A DNA stretch of 64,000 nt from Hemileia vastatrix (Eukaryota > Basidiomycota > Pucciniomycetes > Pucciniales > Zaghouaniaceae): contig JASXTE010000016.1 of assembly GCA_030280995.1 (NCBI GenBank), positions 17,592,501 through 17,656,500 of the forward strand. The letters are read 5' to 3'. Position 1 is the first letter of the stretch. Each line of letters starts with the position of its first letter. The notes beneath the pieces were generated by a model that worked only from the letters and a program-made list of their open reading frames with translations, made no database searches and was not told where the DNA came from. Both the position numbers and the translations under genes were made by a program. Shown piece after piece: positions 1-9,789 of the stretch.

Positions 1-1009
1 GCTTAAGGAGGACTCAAGTGAATAATATACTGCACCACGGCAAGTGCTATAATTACTGAGACAAGTAACGTAAATTGCAGAGTCTAACTAGTCAATTAAA
101 TTACCAGGACTATTGACTAGTAATGAGGCAAGGAGCATGGGGACTTGATCACAAAAGAAAACTACCCAAGAGTCAAGGAGACTAGGATCAGCGTTAGAAT
201 GGGTCAAACCTGGAAGTAGCGCTGAAACAAAACAAAGGTATAGTCAAGAGCGTGTATATGGAGTATGAGTGAAACAAGTTAAAAACTAGTGTTAGTAAGC
301 ATAGGGTGCTATTAGGTGCTGTAGTTGCTACAAGCGGTGTACGTATTTTACTAATAGAATAGTTATTGTTTTACTAATGTGGCGCTAGAGCCAGCGCTGG
401 AGATCCACTGGGGAAATTTGTCTTGAGAACTGGAAAAATATAAAAAGGAGGACTATTTGATAGGGATAAAGGGCATCTAGTAGGAAAATAATAACAATTG
501 ACAAATAATTAGTTAACATACGATTAGTTAATAATTGTGAAGTCAAGTATAAGATATTAATTTTTCTGTGGTCATTTGTTTTAGAATAATATTAGAGATA
601 TTTCTGAGTCTTTGTCATTTGTGCATCTGTGTGTGTATTTCATATAGTATAGTGAAAGAACGCAGCATAGAGAGAATATATAGACTCAGTAGGATTGACA
701 ATTATTAGAGTTATTTTATTACTATAATAAGGCATATTCAAAGAGAGCGCTTCAAGAGGGAGTAGCTGTGGATATTAGCGCTTGTTAAGAATAGAAATAT
801 CCAGATAGTAATATTTGTTTTTCCTGATCTTTAACTTATCTCTAAACTTATAAACTTTCTAATCAGATATTTGTGTTACACATTATTGCGCTGTCTTTAA
901 AAATAAGAGTGACAGGCGCTTCTTTTTAGAAATTAAAAAGGAGAGCCAACCCATCTCGCATTGTGTCTACTGATTAGTACTTTAGAACTCTACACCGTCT
1001 TGACAATTG
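1..1009. other. Unassigned AT-rich flank
   Basis: I see no coding region here. Reading frames are short and resemble no protein I know. A motif near 85-120 (ACCAGGACTATTGAC) resembles the leader repeats of the Y-type Ty3 elements, so this may be more retroelement leader or spacer. The recognisable pol sequence of the outer Ty3 remnant stops near 1010, so this stretch may be a different insertion or a rearranged end. Confidence 0.4.
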
Positions 1010-1790
1010 TTGAAGCAGAGGGATCAAAATGTTGAAGAATTGGAGCTGTGGTGAACACAGACTTCAATGTTTTGAATCCCTTTTGTACTGTATTGGTGAA
1101 AACAAAGGGAATATCATTTATAAGAAGAGAAGTGAGATTTATAATAGTTTAAGAGTAATATTTAAAAAATCTTCTATAGAAATTTGCAAAACCTAAAAAT
1201 CCTTGTAAGGATTTTACAAATATTGGCTCTGGCCATTTCAATATTTTTTTAACCTTTTTATCATCCATGAAAAGGCCGTCAGTAAATAATGTAAAACCTA
1301 GAAAGTCAATAGACTTTGGGTGGAATTTTCACTTAGTTTGCTTGGCATAGAGACCATGCTCTCAAAGACGATTGAGAACTTCTCTTACATGTTTAATATG
1401 TTCCTTGAGTTCTTTGAAAAAATTAAAATATCATCTAAATAGATGACAAAAAATTGTTTGACAACATCATGAAATATATCATTTAAAAAGTTTGAAAAGT
1501 TGAGGGTTCACAACATAACCCAAAAGGCATAACTAAATCTTCAAAACTAACAAATCTAGTGCGCATTTCCATTAAAGGTTCATGGCTTTCAGTCATACAT
1601 ATAAGGTTGTAAACAGCTCTTATATAAATTTAAGAGAAGAAATTAGCACCAATAAACAAGTTAAGAAGTAAAAAAATAGGAGGAACTGGATATGCATTCT
1701 TTTTAGTCACTGTGTTGAGTTTTCTATAATCAACGCACAACCTAAGACTTCCATCTTTCTTCTTAAGGAAAAGAGCTGGAGAGCTGGTTG
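1010..1790 (-). pseudogene. Ty3-O reverse transcriptase/RNase H remnant (3' half)
   Basis: Read on the minus strand from 1790 down, the translation gives [20 protein letters not shown] and then YPVPP. It continues through a stop-ridden palm region whose FEDLVMPFGL corresponds to the usual F-x-V-M-P-F-G-L block, and an active-site block near 1440 that is too damaged to read. Near 1040-1090 it reads FKTLKSVFTTAPILQHFDPS, the usual RT-RNase H connection. Roughly a dozen stops break it. It is inactive. Confidence 0.8.
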
Positions 1791-1795
1791 GGGAT

Positions 1796-1968
1796 AGTCG
1801 ATGGGTCTTTTGGTCTAGAAGGTTCAATTGGAGGTCCAAAGGGGCATTTAAGTGGAATTTTGGACTTTTAAAGTCAAGGTACGTAGTTTTATTTCTTTTG
1901 ATTAATTTACTCAATATATAAGAGTTAGGGGTTTAAAATATTATTATTATTTATATTTTAGAATTATG
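1796..1968 (-). repeat. 3' LTR of Ty3-B, distal piece
   Basis: This matches the low-coordinate end of the 5' LTR at 26588-26760. The sequence TCTTTTGGTCTAGAAGGTTC is shared. It is cut at 1968/1969 by the CACTA-like element, and its last three bases, ATG (1966-1968), are duplicated at 15098-15100. The rest of the LTR is 15101-15734. Together the pieces make about 800 bp, matching the 807-bp 5' LTR. Confidence 0.85.
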
Positions 1969-2071
1969 CACAGGAGAAAAAATCAAAGAACTAGATTTCT
2001 AGTTGTTTTTTTGGTCCTTGTTTGAGTTTTGGTTGTGACTCTGCTCAATACCCTGTAGTGACCATGGTTGA

Positions 2072-3152
2072 TGTCAGCCTGTATATCTCCAGGACTGAGT
2101 AAAAAGTAATTATAAGTTATGTTAAACACATGAACTATACATGGGAATAATAAATAAGAGTACACAAATAGTATACATAAGTAAAATTATGATAATACAC
2201 AAAAAATGCCATTATAACACCTTATATACACGCATATATCCACCTTTTATAGGTCTTATGTACTTAATATTAAGTTGGAATATGTTAGGGTAATCTTAAG
2301 AACCATAAGTATAAGGCTACATAATTTTTAAGTACACTTAAAGCTGTTATATTCATTGTTTTATGCAAAAAACAAGAAATGTGCTTTATTTCACTTAAAA
2401 GTTGACTATATGCGCTATAAAATTGAGAATATCAAAATTGCGCTTTGACAGATCAATTGAGCTCATTTAGGACTATTGATTTGGCTATTTAAATGCATAA
2501 AAATAACACTTTTCAAATTTGGTGTTTTTTATGCCAGAAATGGCTTCTGTGTACTGGCCACATACTGCCTGCTTTTTTCCCATGTAAATAGCTTCATTTT
2601 TAGCAAAGTTACCTTTTTGACACTATAATTACCCCACATTCTACGCCCACTGTGGGGAAACACACTTATTATTACAGGATTTTGGCGGTTGTTATTCTTC
2701 TAATTATGTCATGGGTTACTGGGAATGTTGATGGGCATGTCTATTAGTTGTTTAGAGGCGTCATTAACTTTGTATTGGGTGGTACATCAAGGGAATTATT
2801 GGGGAACTCAGTGTGTATAAAAGGAGGAGGTTTTTTTGGGTTGTATTTCTTCATTCTTTATCATTACAATTTAACCAATATAACCAAATCAATTACAATA
2901 CATATCAATTAGTACTTTTATAAGACTTTTGAATAGTATCTGAATTTATATAATCTATTTTTCTACCAACTATAAAGATTGTAAGCCATATATAAGAATA
3001 GTGAGAATTATATTACTGAGACCTTTTATATTTGATTATATTTTACAACTTAGTGGATTAAAACTACAGTATTCATATAGGACCATTAAAATCTTCTAGA
3101 CAACTGACTATTCAAGCTAGTTCACGTCCTTGTACTTGACCTTAGCCTGACA
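2072..3152 (+). repeat. 5' LTR of Ty3-A (1081 bp, internally deleted)
   Basis: It starts TGTCAGCCTG and ends TAGCCTGACA. It lacks 423 bp present in the 3' LTR: after GGGGAAACACAC (near 2665) it jumps straight to TTATTATTACAGG. The solo LTR at 52747 keeps the missing part, so the short form is derived. A TATAAAAGGAGGAGG promoter-like box lies near 2816-2830. Confidence 0.92.
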
Positions 3153-3735
3153 ATTGGGGACCTTTCCTCAAGAATTCTGTTATAATCCTGTAAGTGAAAT
3201 TTTCAAAGAAGGTACACGTAAATAATATCCCTATAGAAATATTTGGATAATTACAACAGGTTGGGGTCACTTATATAGTGATTTCAGAAAAAGAAGCCCT
3301 GTTATATAATAAAATTGTGATATTGAATCATCAATTTTACCACTAATTTAACATATAATTGTTCTTAGTGGGAGTCTGTCAATAGACCAATTAAATTTGT
3401 GATCTTTGCAGATAATAACCAATTAAACTGATTAATTGTTTTCTTTTTACAGGACTCTTAATCCCTTTTTATTGGTTTGTAAAATTCATTTAATATTTAG
3501 AAAGAATCTTACTAACAAATTTTCTTTTTTAAATATAAATACACGGCTACATATTGTAGACCAGTTAAATCAAGTGACCACATAAAAGCATATTTGACTT
3601 TTGGCACTTAAAAATTCACTTAATACCAATAAGTAAGCAATAAAATTTTCTTCAGTGGTAATAATAAATACTGATTAAACTCCTTTTTGAAGTTTTTCAA
3701 ATCTAAACTTTCAATTCTCCAAAATCCACGTAAAA
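3153..3735 (+). promoter_or_regulatory. Ty3-A primer-binding region and leader
   Basis: Two bases after the LTR comes TGGGGACCTTTCC (3155-3167). Ty3-E has TGGGGGTCTTTCC and Ty3-D has TGGAGGCCTTTCC at the same place. A TGG start right after the LTR fits a tRNA primer-binding site; I cannot name the tRNA. The remainder is an untranslated leader. Confidence 0.65.
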
Positions 3736-5634
3736 ATGTGTGACAACAATGACATTGTAAGTAATAAGGCAAAACCTTATAACTTAAGAACTAGAGCTGA
3801 AAGACCTGTTACAGGACATCCAAATGGAGGGTCAAGAATCATCAGTAACAATAAACAACACCCCACCAATGTCCATCGAGGAAAAGGAAAAGCTCTTAAA
3901 ACAAATGTCAATAAAGAAGTCCAAAAACACCTTACAAGAGCAAATTCACTCCCTCTCAAACCTACTGAATACACTAACAATAAGAGTAAACAATATGTTA
4001 GACCAGATCAACAATCTGGAGAAAAGGGCGGCACAGGGCTTTATAGAAGTCAACCAGGCTCTAGTGGATATAAGGTCTCATCAACAACCAGTGGCACCAA
4101 ATACCACAGCAACACCTCCAGTCCCAGAAGAGGACCAAAAGATAACTGTAAGCAAATGGAAGTGGGATTGGTATGCCCAAAACTACAACAGTCCTCCTCA
4201 ACAGGGATCCAGCAGTCACCCTTACAGGGGAAAGCCAAGGAGAGGCAGGGGAAATGGAATAAGACCGTGGTAAGTCATCCATCTTCTCAAGATCAATTAT
4301 ATAATCCTAACAATGAATTACTTATAGGTAATGAAATTGATAGAGAGTTATTGGATATAATTGATAAGGATTTAAAAAATTATTCATTGGAAAATAACAT
4401 GTTAGACTTGTCATTACATGAGGACAATGTACATAGTTTTATTGATCACCAGGAAAATACTATTAATATAAAAATGGAATCAAATGAATTAAAAATTGAC
4501 CCTGATGATGAATCTTCTGAATTGGAAACAGACAAAATTGAATATTTTCTGAAAGAAAATCCAATGGAATCAAAAATAATTAGTAAATTATTATTAAGAA
4601 TTGAGAAATTGGAAGAATTCTCTAGAGAGTCCAACAATAATACAGAAAGTGTATTATTAAACATCACACAATCATTGAGTACAACAGACAATAAGTTAAA
4701 AGTTATTGAGAATTCAAATAATGAATTGATCAATGAAAACAAAAGATTAAATTCTGAGATTAAAAATTTAGAAATTAAATTAGAACATTCTCAAAATATT
4801 ATGGCCACCATAGAGGGACGTGTAAAATTGTCTTTTTCAAATGTAAATGATACTTTAACTCATGTACCTGTAATAAAAGATAGGTTACAAAAATTAGAAA
4901 TTGAGGTAGCCAACATTTTGAAAAATACTGAAACAATAAAGGATAATACCTCTTATGTAGAAAGAGTACCAGTTTTTATGAAACACTCTGATGATAAACC
5001 AATGATGGAACATGAACATAGTGTCATGGGCTCTGAGAATATAAAATCAGTAAAAGATGAAATTAATGATCATCTTTCTAAAGTGAGTGAATTACTCAAT
5101 ATTCCTCAGGTTAGGGAAGCTAAAACTAGCCAAAAGAACTGGCCTAAGTTAGATCAGTACCCTTCTTTTGACGGGGATTCAAAATCTGATTGGCAACAAT
5201 TCATACAAAGAATTGATAACTTAAAATTTTCATATAAATTACCTGATGAAGAAATTACTTCAAAGTTAATATCTTTATTTACAGATGTGGCCTTATTATG
5301 GTTTGAATCTGTATTGAGTGAGGGAATCAATTACTCCTGGAATGAATGGAAGGCACTAATTGAAAGACAATTTGGTGGCCCAAAATTTAGAATCACTCAA
5401 CAAAGACTGTATGAAAGGGCCAGATATAATCCAAATGCTGGAGATAAACCCATGGTCTTCTTAATGAATTTAATAAAAATCATGAAAGCTATGGATCCAA
5501 AAATGGATTATGAAGAGTGGAAAGAAAAAATAATATACAAGTTGCCTATATCAGTTAGAGACATTATTGTAGCTAGAACTGAGACTTTCAGAGACACCTC
5601 TGGATTCATTAATATATGCAATGAGATATTATAA
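3736..5634 (+). CDS. Ty3-A Gag, ending at an in-frame TAA
   Basis: Gag structural protein of 632 residues up to the stop. Residues 1-150 are basic and low in complexity and overlap another ORF in a different frame (3824-4273). Residues 200-420 are acidic, then coiled-coil-like. Residues about 470-615 match the Retrotrans_gag capsid-like domain (YPSFDGDSKSDWQQFIQ, then LISLFTDVALLWFESVL). The TAA at 5632-5634 lies just before the zinc knuckle, and the same frame continues directly into protease. In Ty3-E this position is a sense codon (TTG), so the stop could be a mutation or a regulated Gag/Pol boundary. The ATG start matches the Ty3-E gag start at 58564. Confidence 0.85.
   Translation: MCDNNDIVSNKAKPYNLRTRAERPVTGHPNGGSRIISNNKQHPTNVHRGKGKALKTNVNKEVQKHLTRANSLPLKPTEYTNNKSKQYVRPDQQSGEKGGTGLYRSQPGSSGYKVSSTTSGTKYHSNTSSPRRGPKDNCKQMEVGLVCPKLQQSSSTGIQQSPLQGKAKERQGKWNKTVVSHPSSQDQLYNPNNELLIGNEIDRELLDIIDKDLKNYSLENNMLDLSLHEDNVHSFIDHQENTINIKMESNELKIDPDDESSELETDKIEYFLKENPMESKIISKLLLRIEKLEEFSRESNNNTESVLLNITQSLSTTDNKLKVIENSNNELINENKRLNSEIKNLEIKLEHSQNIMATIEGRVKLSFSNVNDTLTHVPVIKDRLQKLEIEVANILKNTETIKDNTSYVERVPVFMKHSDDKPMMEHEHSVMGSENIKSVKDEINDHLSKVSELLNIPQVREAKTSQKNWPKLDQYPSFDGDSKSDWQQFIQRIDNLKFSYKLPDEEITSKLISLFTDVALLWFESVLSEGINYSWNEWKALIERQFGGPKFRITQQRLYERARYNPNAGDKPMVFLMNLIKIMKAMDPKMDYEEWKEKIIYKLPISVRDIIVARTETFRDTSGFINICNEIL
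3824..4273 (+). CDS. Overlapping +1-frame ORF in gag: small coiled-coil protein ending PW-stop
   Basis: A 149-residue ORF lying wholly inside gag, in the +1 frame. It starts ATGG 88 nt after the gag ATG. It contains MSIEEKEKLLKQ, a heptad-like coiled coil (about 35-75), a Pro/Thr linker, then KWKWDW and SSHPYRGK, a basic tail, and ends PW-stop. Related ORFs lie at the same place in Ty3-E (58649-59108, frameshifted), Ty3-B (24915-25400) and Ty3-D (56677 onward). The shared words MEGQ, MSIEEK, KWxWDW, HPYxGK and PW-stop show amino-acid conservation in this frame. The function is unknown. It may be a separate protein or the true N-terminus of Gag joined by splicing or frameshift. Confidence 0.65.
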   Translation: MEGQESSVTINNTPPMSIEEKEKLLKQMSIKKSKNTLQEQIHSLSNLLNTLTIRVNNMLDQINNLEKRAAQGFIEVNQALVDIRSHQQPVAPNTTATPPVPEEDQKITVSKWKWDWYAQNYNSPPQQGSSSHPYRGKPRRGRGNGIRPW

Positions 5635-8031
5635 AACCACAAGTATGAAACCAAGTATAGTAATTACAGACAAAGTGTTGACGTGGTAAAACCTACTACA
5701 AGTAAGTTACCAGTGGAAAAGAAAAAACCTTCAGCTCCCCTTGTCCCTAAGAGACAAGAAAATAACACTTGTTACAAATGTAATGAACCTTGGGTTAAAG
5801 GTCACACGTGTAAGAAAAGAATAAATGTTATTGAAACCTCACAGAATTCTGAACCTAGTAATCATGAAGATGAGAATGTGGAATTCAGTGAGGATTGCAA
5901 AAGTAACATATCTTACAGTGATGATGAAAATGAGATATTTGTATTAGAACAGGATATAATGTTCCTGAATGATGCTATACCTCATACAGACACATCTTTA
6001 ACTTCCATAGAGGAAGCTGAAATAATCAAAGATGTATCTCATGACACTTACAAAATAACACCTATCAGAGCACCTATTATCATATGTGGAAAAGAAATGA
6101 ATGCCATTCTTGACACTGGTGCTGCAGGTAGTGTAGTTTCACTTAATGCATTAATGAAACTTGATAGTAAGTACCAGGAAAAACTAGAACCTGTTCAGAC
6201 AAAGAACTGGAGGGGTTTTGGTTCAGTATTAAATCCAATTGGCAAATACAAAACTGCTGTATTCTTTAAATATAATAATGGATATGTTAGAGCAGTTTGT
6301 GAATTTGTAGTAATGGATAATAATAATTGTATTGATTGGTTTATTATTGGAAATGATTTATTGACAAAATTTGGCATTAAACTAGATCCTGCAAACAGTT
6401 GTTTCACCATAGGGGTGAATGGTAAAAGAAAATTCAAAATATGTTCTGAAAATTCAGTATATGCCATTTCTCCTAGAGAAGAACAACTGCAAGGTGGAAG
6501 AACCACCAATGAAGTGGGTGAATTGGAAAATGAAATCCAAAAGGCCTCTTTCAGTCCTCAACTCTCAAAAATTGAAGAAGAAGATATTTTGAGATTGATT
6601 AAATCATATCCCATGGCATTTGCTCATGGCTCAAATGAACTAGGATTGGTCAAAGACCATGAGATGAAAATCTCTCTAAGCTGTGATCTGGATAATATTC
6701 CTGGCAGCTTAAAAAAGAAACCTTACCCAGCATCTCCTGCAAAAAGGAAAGATATTGAAGACAATATAAAATTGTTGTTGGAAATGGGTATTGTTGAAAA
6801 AGCGGACACAACACCTAAGTATTGTGTCATTTCACCAGTATTAATCTCTTATGAAAAGGATAAGGCAAGATTATGCAGTGATTATAGAGCTCTGAATACA
6901 TATACAGTAGATGATATTTACCCTCTACCAAGGATAGCTTCTATCCATGCTACCTTACAAGGAGCAAAATATATTTCCTGTCTGGATGGGAACAAGGGTT
7001 ACCACCAGATTCCTGTGGAAAGAAATTCTCAAAATTACTTATTAATAACCACACATATGGGTATATATAAGTATGTGAGAATGCCATTTGGCCCAAAGAA
7101 TGCCCCTTCAGTCTTCCAAAAATTGATGGATAGTGTTTTTCATCAGGAAATGGTTGAAGGATGGTTATTGGTCTATATTGATGACATCATAGTTTTTTCA
7201 AAGACATATGATGAACATTTAAATCACCTGAAAAGAGTCTTTCAAAAAATGGATGAAATTAATATGACTATTGCATTAAAGAAATGTAAGTTTGGATTTC
7301 AATCCTTGAAAGTACTTGGACATGTTGTATCTGGATTACAAATTTGTGTTGACCAGAATAAAGTGGCAGCAATTAAAAACATTGGGATACCTAAAAATGT
7401 AAAAGAGGTTCAAAGTTTTTTGGGTATGTGTGGATATTATAGACAATATATTAAAAATTACCAATCCATTGCAGCCCCTTTAACAACATTAATCAGGAAG
7501 AATGAAGCTTTCATTTGGAATAATGAAAGACAACACGCCTTTAATAAATTAAAGGAATGTTTAATGACAGCTCCAATATTGGGACTGCCAGATTTCACCC
7601 TACCTTTTATCTTGTACACTGATGCAAGTTTCATAGGTTTAGGTGCTGCTTTACAGCAAAAACAGATAATAAATGGAAAATTATCTGAAGTAGTTATCTG
7701 TTATATATCCAGAACCTTAAGAAAAACAGAATTAAGGTATGGTGCCACACAGCTAGAATGTTTAGCCGTGGTGTGGGCTTTGGAGAAACTTCATTACTAT
7801 CTGGAAGACCAGAAGTTTGAACTTATAACAGATTGCAGTGCAGTTAAATCATTACTAAACATGAAAACACCTAATAGGCACATGTTTAGATGGCAACTAT
7901 CTGTACAAGAGTACAGAGGAAGAATGACATTCACTCACAGAGCAGGAACATTGCATTCAAATGTGGATTTATTATCCAGAAGTCCTTTGCCAAATGATGC
8001 TGACAACCCAGCTTATGTACCTGAAAATTAG
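5635..8031 (+). CDS. Ty3-A Pol: zinc knuckle, protease, reverse transcriptase, RNase H
   Basis: Continues the gag frame after the TAA at 5632. There is no start codon at the join; the first ATG-like codon is GTG 5683. A zinc knuckle CYKCNEPWVKGHTC lies near 5770. The aspartic protease has LDTGAAGS near 6110. The RT carries PKYCVISPVLISYEKDKARL, the MPFGPKNAPSVFQ block and active site YIDD (7174-7185). RNase H starts at YTDASFIGLGAAL (about 7615), with an ATQLECLAVVWAL helix and a C-terminal HSNVDLLSR. The segment ends at TAG 8029-8031, where Ty3-E has GAG (Glu). All catalytic motifs I can check are present. Confidence 0.88.
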   Translation, partial: NHKYETKYSNYRQSVDVVKPTTSKLPVEKKKPSAPLVPKRQENNTCYKCNEPWVKGHTCKKRINVIETSQNSEPSNHEDENVEFSEDCKSNISYSDDENEIFVLEQDIMFLNDAIPHTDTSLTSIEEAEIIKDVSHDTYKITPIRAPIIICGKEMNAILDTGAAGSVVSLNALMKLDSKYQEKLEPVQTKNWRGFGSVLNPIGKYKTAVFFKYNNGYVRAVCEFVVMDNNNCIDWFIIGNDLLTKFGIKLDPANSCFTIGVNGKRKFKICSENSVYAISPREEQLQGGRTTNEVGELENEIQKASFSPQLSKIEEEDILRLIKSYPMAFAHGSNELGLVKDHEMKISLSCDLDNIPGSLKKKPYPASPAKRKDIEDNIKLLLEMGIVEKADTTPKYCVISPVLISYEKDKARLCSDYRALNTYTVDDIYPLPRIASIHATLQGAKYISCLDGNKGYHQIPVERNSQNYLLITTHMGIYKYVRMPFGPKNAPSVFQKLMDSVFHQEMVEGWLLVYIDDIIVFSKTYDEHLNHLKRVFQKMDEINMTIALKKCKFGFQSLKVLGHVVSGLQICVDQNKVAAIKNIGIPKNVKEVQSFLGMCGYYRQYIKNYQSIAAPLTTLIRKNEAFIWNNERQHAFNKLKECLMTAPILGLPDFTLPFILYTDASFIGLGAALQQKQIINGKLSEVVICYISRTLRKTELRYGATQLECLAVVWALEKLHYYLEDQKFELITDCSAVKSLLNMKTPNRHMFRWQLSVQEYRGRMTFTHRAGTLHSNVDLLSRSPLPNDADNPAYVPEN

Positions 8032-9609
8032 GTTATACATATATTTGGGATTTATATAGTGGATTTAAAAGAAGAGTTTATGCAAACTATATTGGAAAAT
8101 TATTCATCTGATAAAGATTTGTCTAAACTATCTACCATTCTTAATGATCCAACAAATGCCTCCATGAGTGCATTAATTAAAACCTTGCCTCCAAAGTATA
8201 AAAATGCGTTGGAAAAAGGTAAACTATCAATTGAAGATGGATATATATATTACAGGAAAAAGTTAAGCAATGTAATAGTAATACCACCTTCTATGAAAGA
8301 GTTAATGTTGAGTACTTGTCATGATGACATCTTAGCTGGTCATTTTGACTTTAACAAAACATTAGCCAGAGTTAAAAATACAGCCTGGTGGATAAACATG
8401 AAAGAGGATGTACAAAAATACATTGAAACATGTGACTCTTGTCAGAAATCTAAAAGATTAACTGGGAAGAGAGCTGGGTTGTTACAACAAATAGAGCAGC
8501 CAAAAGCCCCATGGGAAATTATAAACATGGATTTTGTAACTGGCTTGCCATTAGCAGGAAAAGAAAGTTTCAATTCTTGCTGGGTAATAGTGGATAGATT
8601 AACAAAAATGTGTAGGTTTATCCCTACCCATAAAGAGGTATCTGCTAAAGACTTGGCGTTACTATGGTGGACTCAGATGATGAATACTGCTGGGTTCCCC
8701 AAAGCCATAATCTCTGACAGAGATCCTAAATTTACTTCAGAGTTCTGGACATCTTTGATGGAAGTATCAGGTTGTCAATTAAAATTGTCTACAGCACACC
8801 ATCCACAAACTGATGGGCTGGCTGAGAGGATGATACAAACTCTAGAAGATATGATCAGAAGATATTGTGCCTTTGGATTAGAATACAAAGACAATGAGAA
8901 ATTCACACTTGACTGGGTAACATTAATTCCTGGCCTTGAATTTGCTTATAACAGCACAACTCATTCTGTAACAGAGAAGAAACCATTTGAACTCTGGCTG
9001 GGATATGTACCAAATACCCCAGTAAATCATTTAAATAAACTACCAAGGTTAGATATACACCCTGGCACTAAATCCTTTATTCATATGCAACAAATGTGTA
9101 GAAAGCATGCAGAAGAATGCATCCAAAAAGCATTTGAATATGAAAAGAAAAGGTGGGACAAATCTCATAAAGAATTTGAATTTAAAAAGGGAGATGAAGT
9201 CCTCATATCAACACTACATTTTAACTTACAAGGTAATGTTAAATTAAAGGATCCCTTTGTAGGACCTTTTGTAGTAAATAAAATGGTTGGGAATAATGCA
9301 GTGGGAGTCATATTATATGCTCCATATGATAGGAAACATCCAGTTTTCCCTATCTCATTATTGAAACCTTACCATGCAAATGATCCTGACTTATTTCCAA
9401 AAAGAAGGGGAAGGCCTAAAAAGCAACCTGAAGAAATTGTGGAAAAATCAGAGATTGAAAAAATACTCAAGAAAAGAATCCTTACTAAAGAAAAAGGAAC
9501 TGAGTATTTACTAAGATTTAAAGGGAAATCAAATGAATTTGATAAATGGATACCTGAAAAAGAAATTTCTAATTTATCCACCCTTCTTAAAAAATTTAAA
9601 CAGAAATAA
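8032..9609 (+). CDS. Ty3-A integrase with chromodomain
   Basis: Same frame as pol after the TAG at 8029. The first ATG is 8080 and a GTG lies at 8059, so independent translation is doubtful. The HHCC zinc-binding region has HDDILAGHFD and CDSCQKSK. The DDE core has D in NMDFVTGLP (about 8530), D in SDRDPKF (about 8715) and E in the block after HHPQTDGLAERM (about 8850). The end (about 9430-9595) reads EIEKILKKRI, YLLRFKGKSNEFDKWIP, a chromodomain that in chromoviruses steers insertion to heterochromatin. It ends with TAA 9607-9609. Confidence 0.9.
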   Translation, partial: VIHIFGIYIVDLKEEFMQTILENYSSDKDLSKLSTILNDPTNASMSALIKTLPPKYKNALEKGKLSIEDGYIYYRKKLSNVIVIPPSMKELMLSTCHDDILAGHFDFNKTLARVKNTAWWINMKEDVQKYIETCDSCQKSKRLTGKRAGLLQQIEQPKAPWEIINMDFVTGLPLAGKESFNSCWVIVDRLTKMCRFIPTHKEVSAKDLALLWWTQMMNTAGFPKAIISDRDPKFTSEFWTSLMEVSGCQLKLSTAHHPQTDGLAERMIQTLEDMIRRYCAFGLEYKDNEKFTLDWVTLIPGLEFAYNSTTHSVTEKKPFELWLGYVPNTPVNHLNKLPRLDIHPGTKSFIHMQQMCRKHAEECIQKAFEYEKKRWDKSHKEFEFKKGDEVLISTLHFNLQGNVKLKDPFVGPFVVNKMVGNNAVGVILYAPYDRKHPVFPISLLKPYHANDPDLFPKRRGRPKKQPEEIVEKSEIEKILKKRILTKEKGTEYLLRFKGKSNEFDKWIPEKEISNLSTLLKKFKQK

Positions 9610-9789
9610 ATTTCTGTTCAACCAGCTGAGGGGTTAAAAAAACCAGTACTCATAATATTTTATTATGTTTTATTTCTTTAAAGTTGAATCTTTAATGCTA
9701 CAGATTTATTCTGAATACCTGAAAATTACAAATTAATAAAATAAAATGTATAACTTATCATTTTTTTATTGTTTTTTTGGGTGGGCGAG
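9610..9789 (+). other. Ty3-A 3' untranslated stretch and polypurine-like tract
   Basis: An AT-rich tail ends in GGGTGGGCGAG (9779-9789), directly before the 3' LTR. This is the usual place of the plus-strand primer (polypurine tract), although one T and one C interrupt the purines. Confidence 0.5.

Noticed and set aside
4270..4327. 58-nt intron with GTAAGT donor and TATAG acceptor in Ty3-A gag
   Set aside because: Splicing there joins TG to GTAATGA and gives Trp-stop at once, so it would not extend the protein. Other acceptors remain possible and are listed as a finding.
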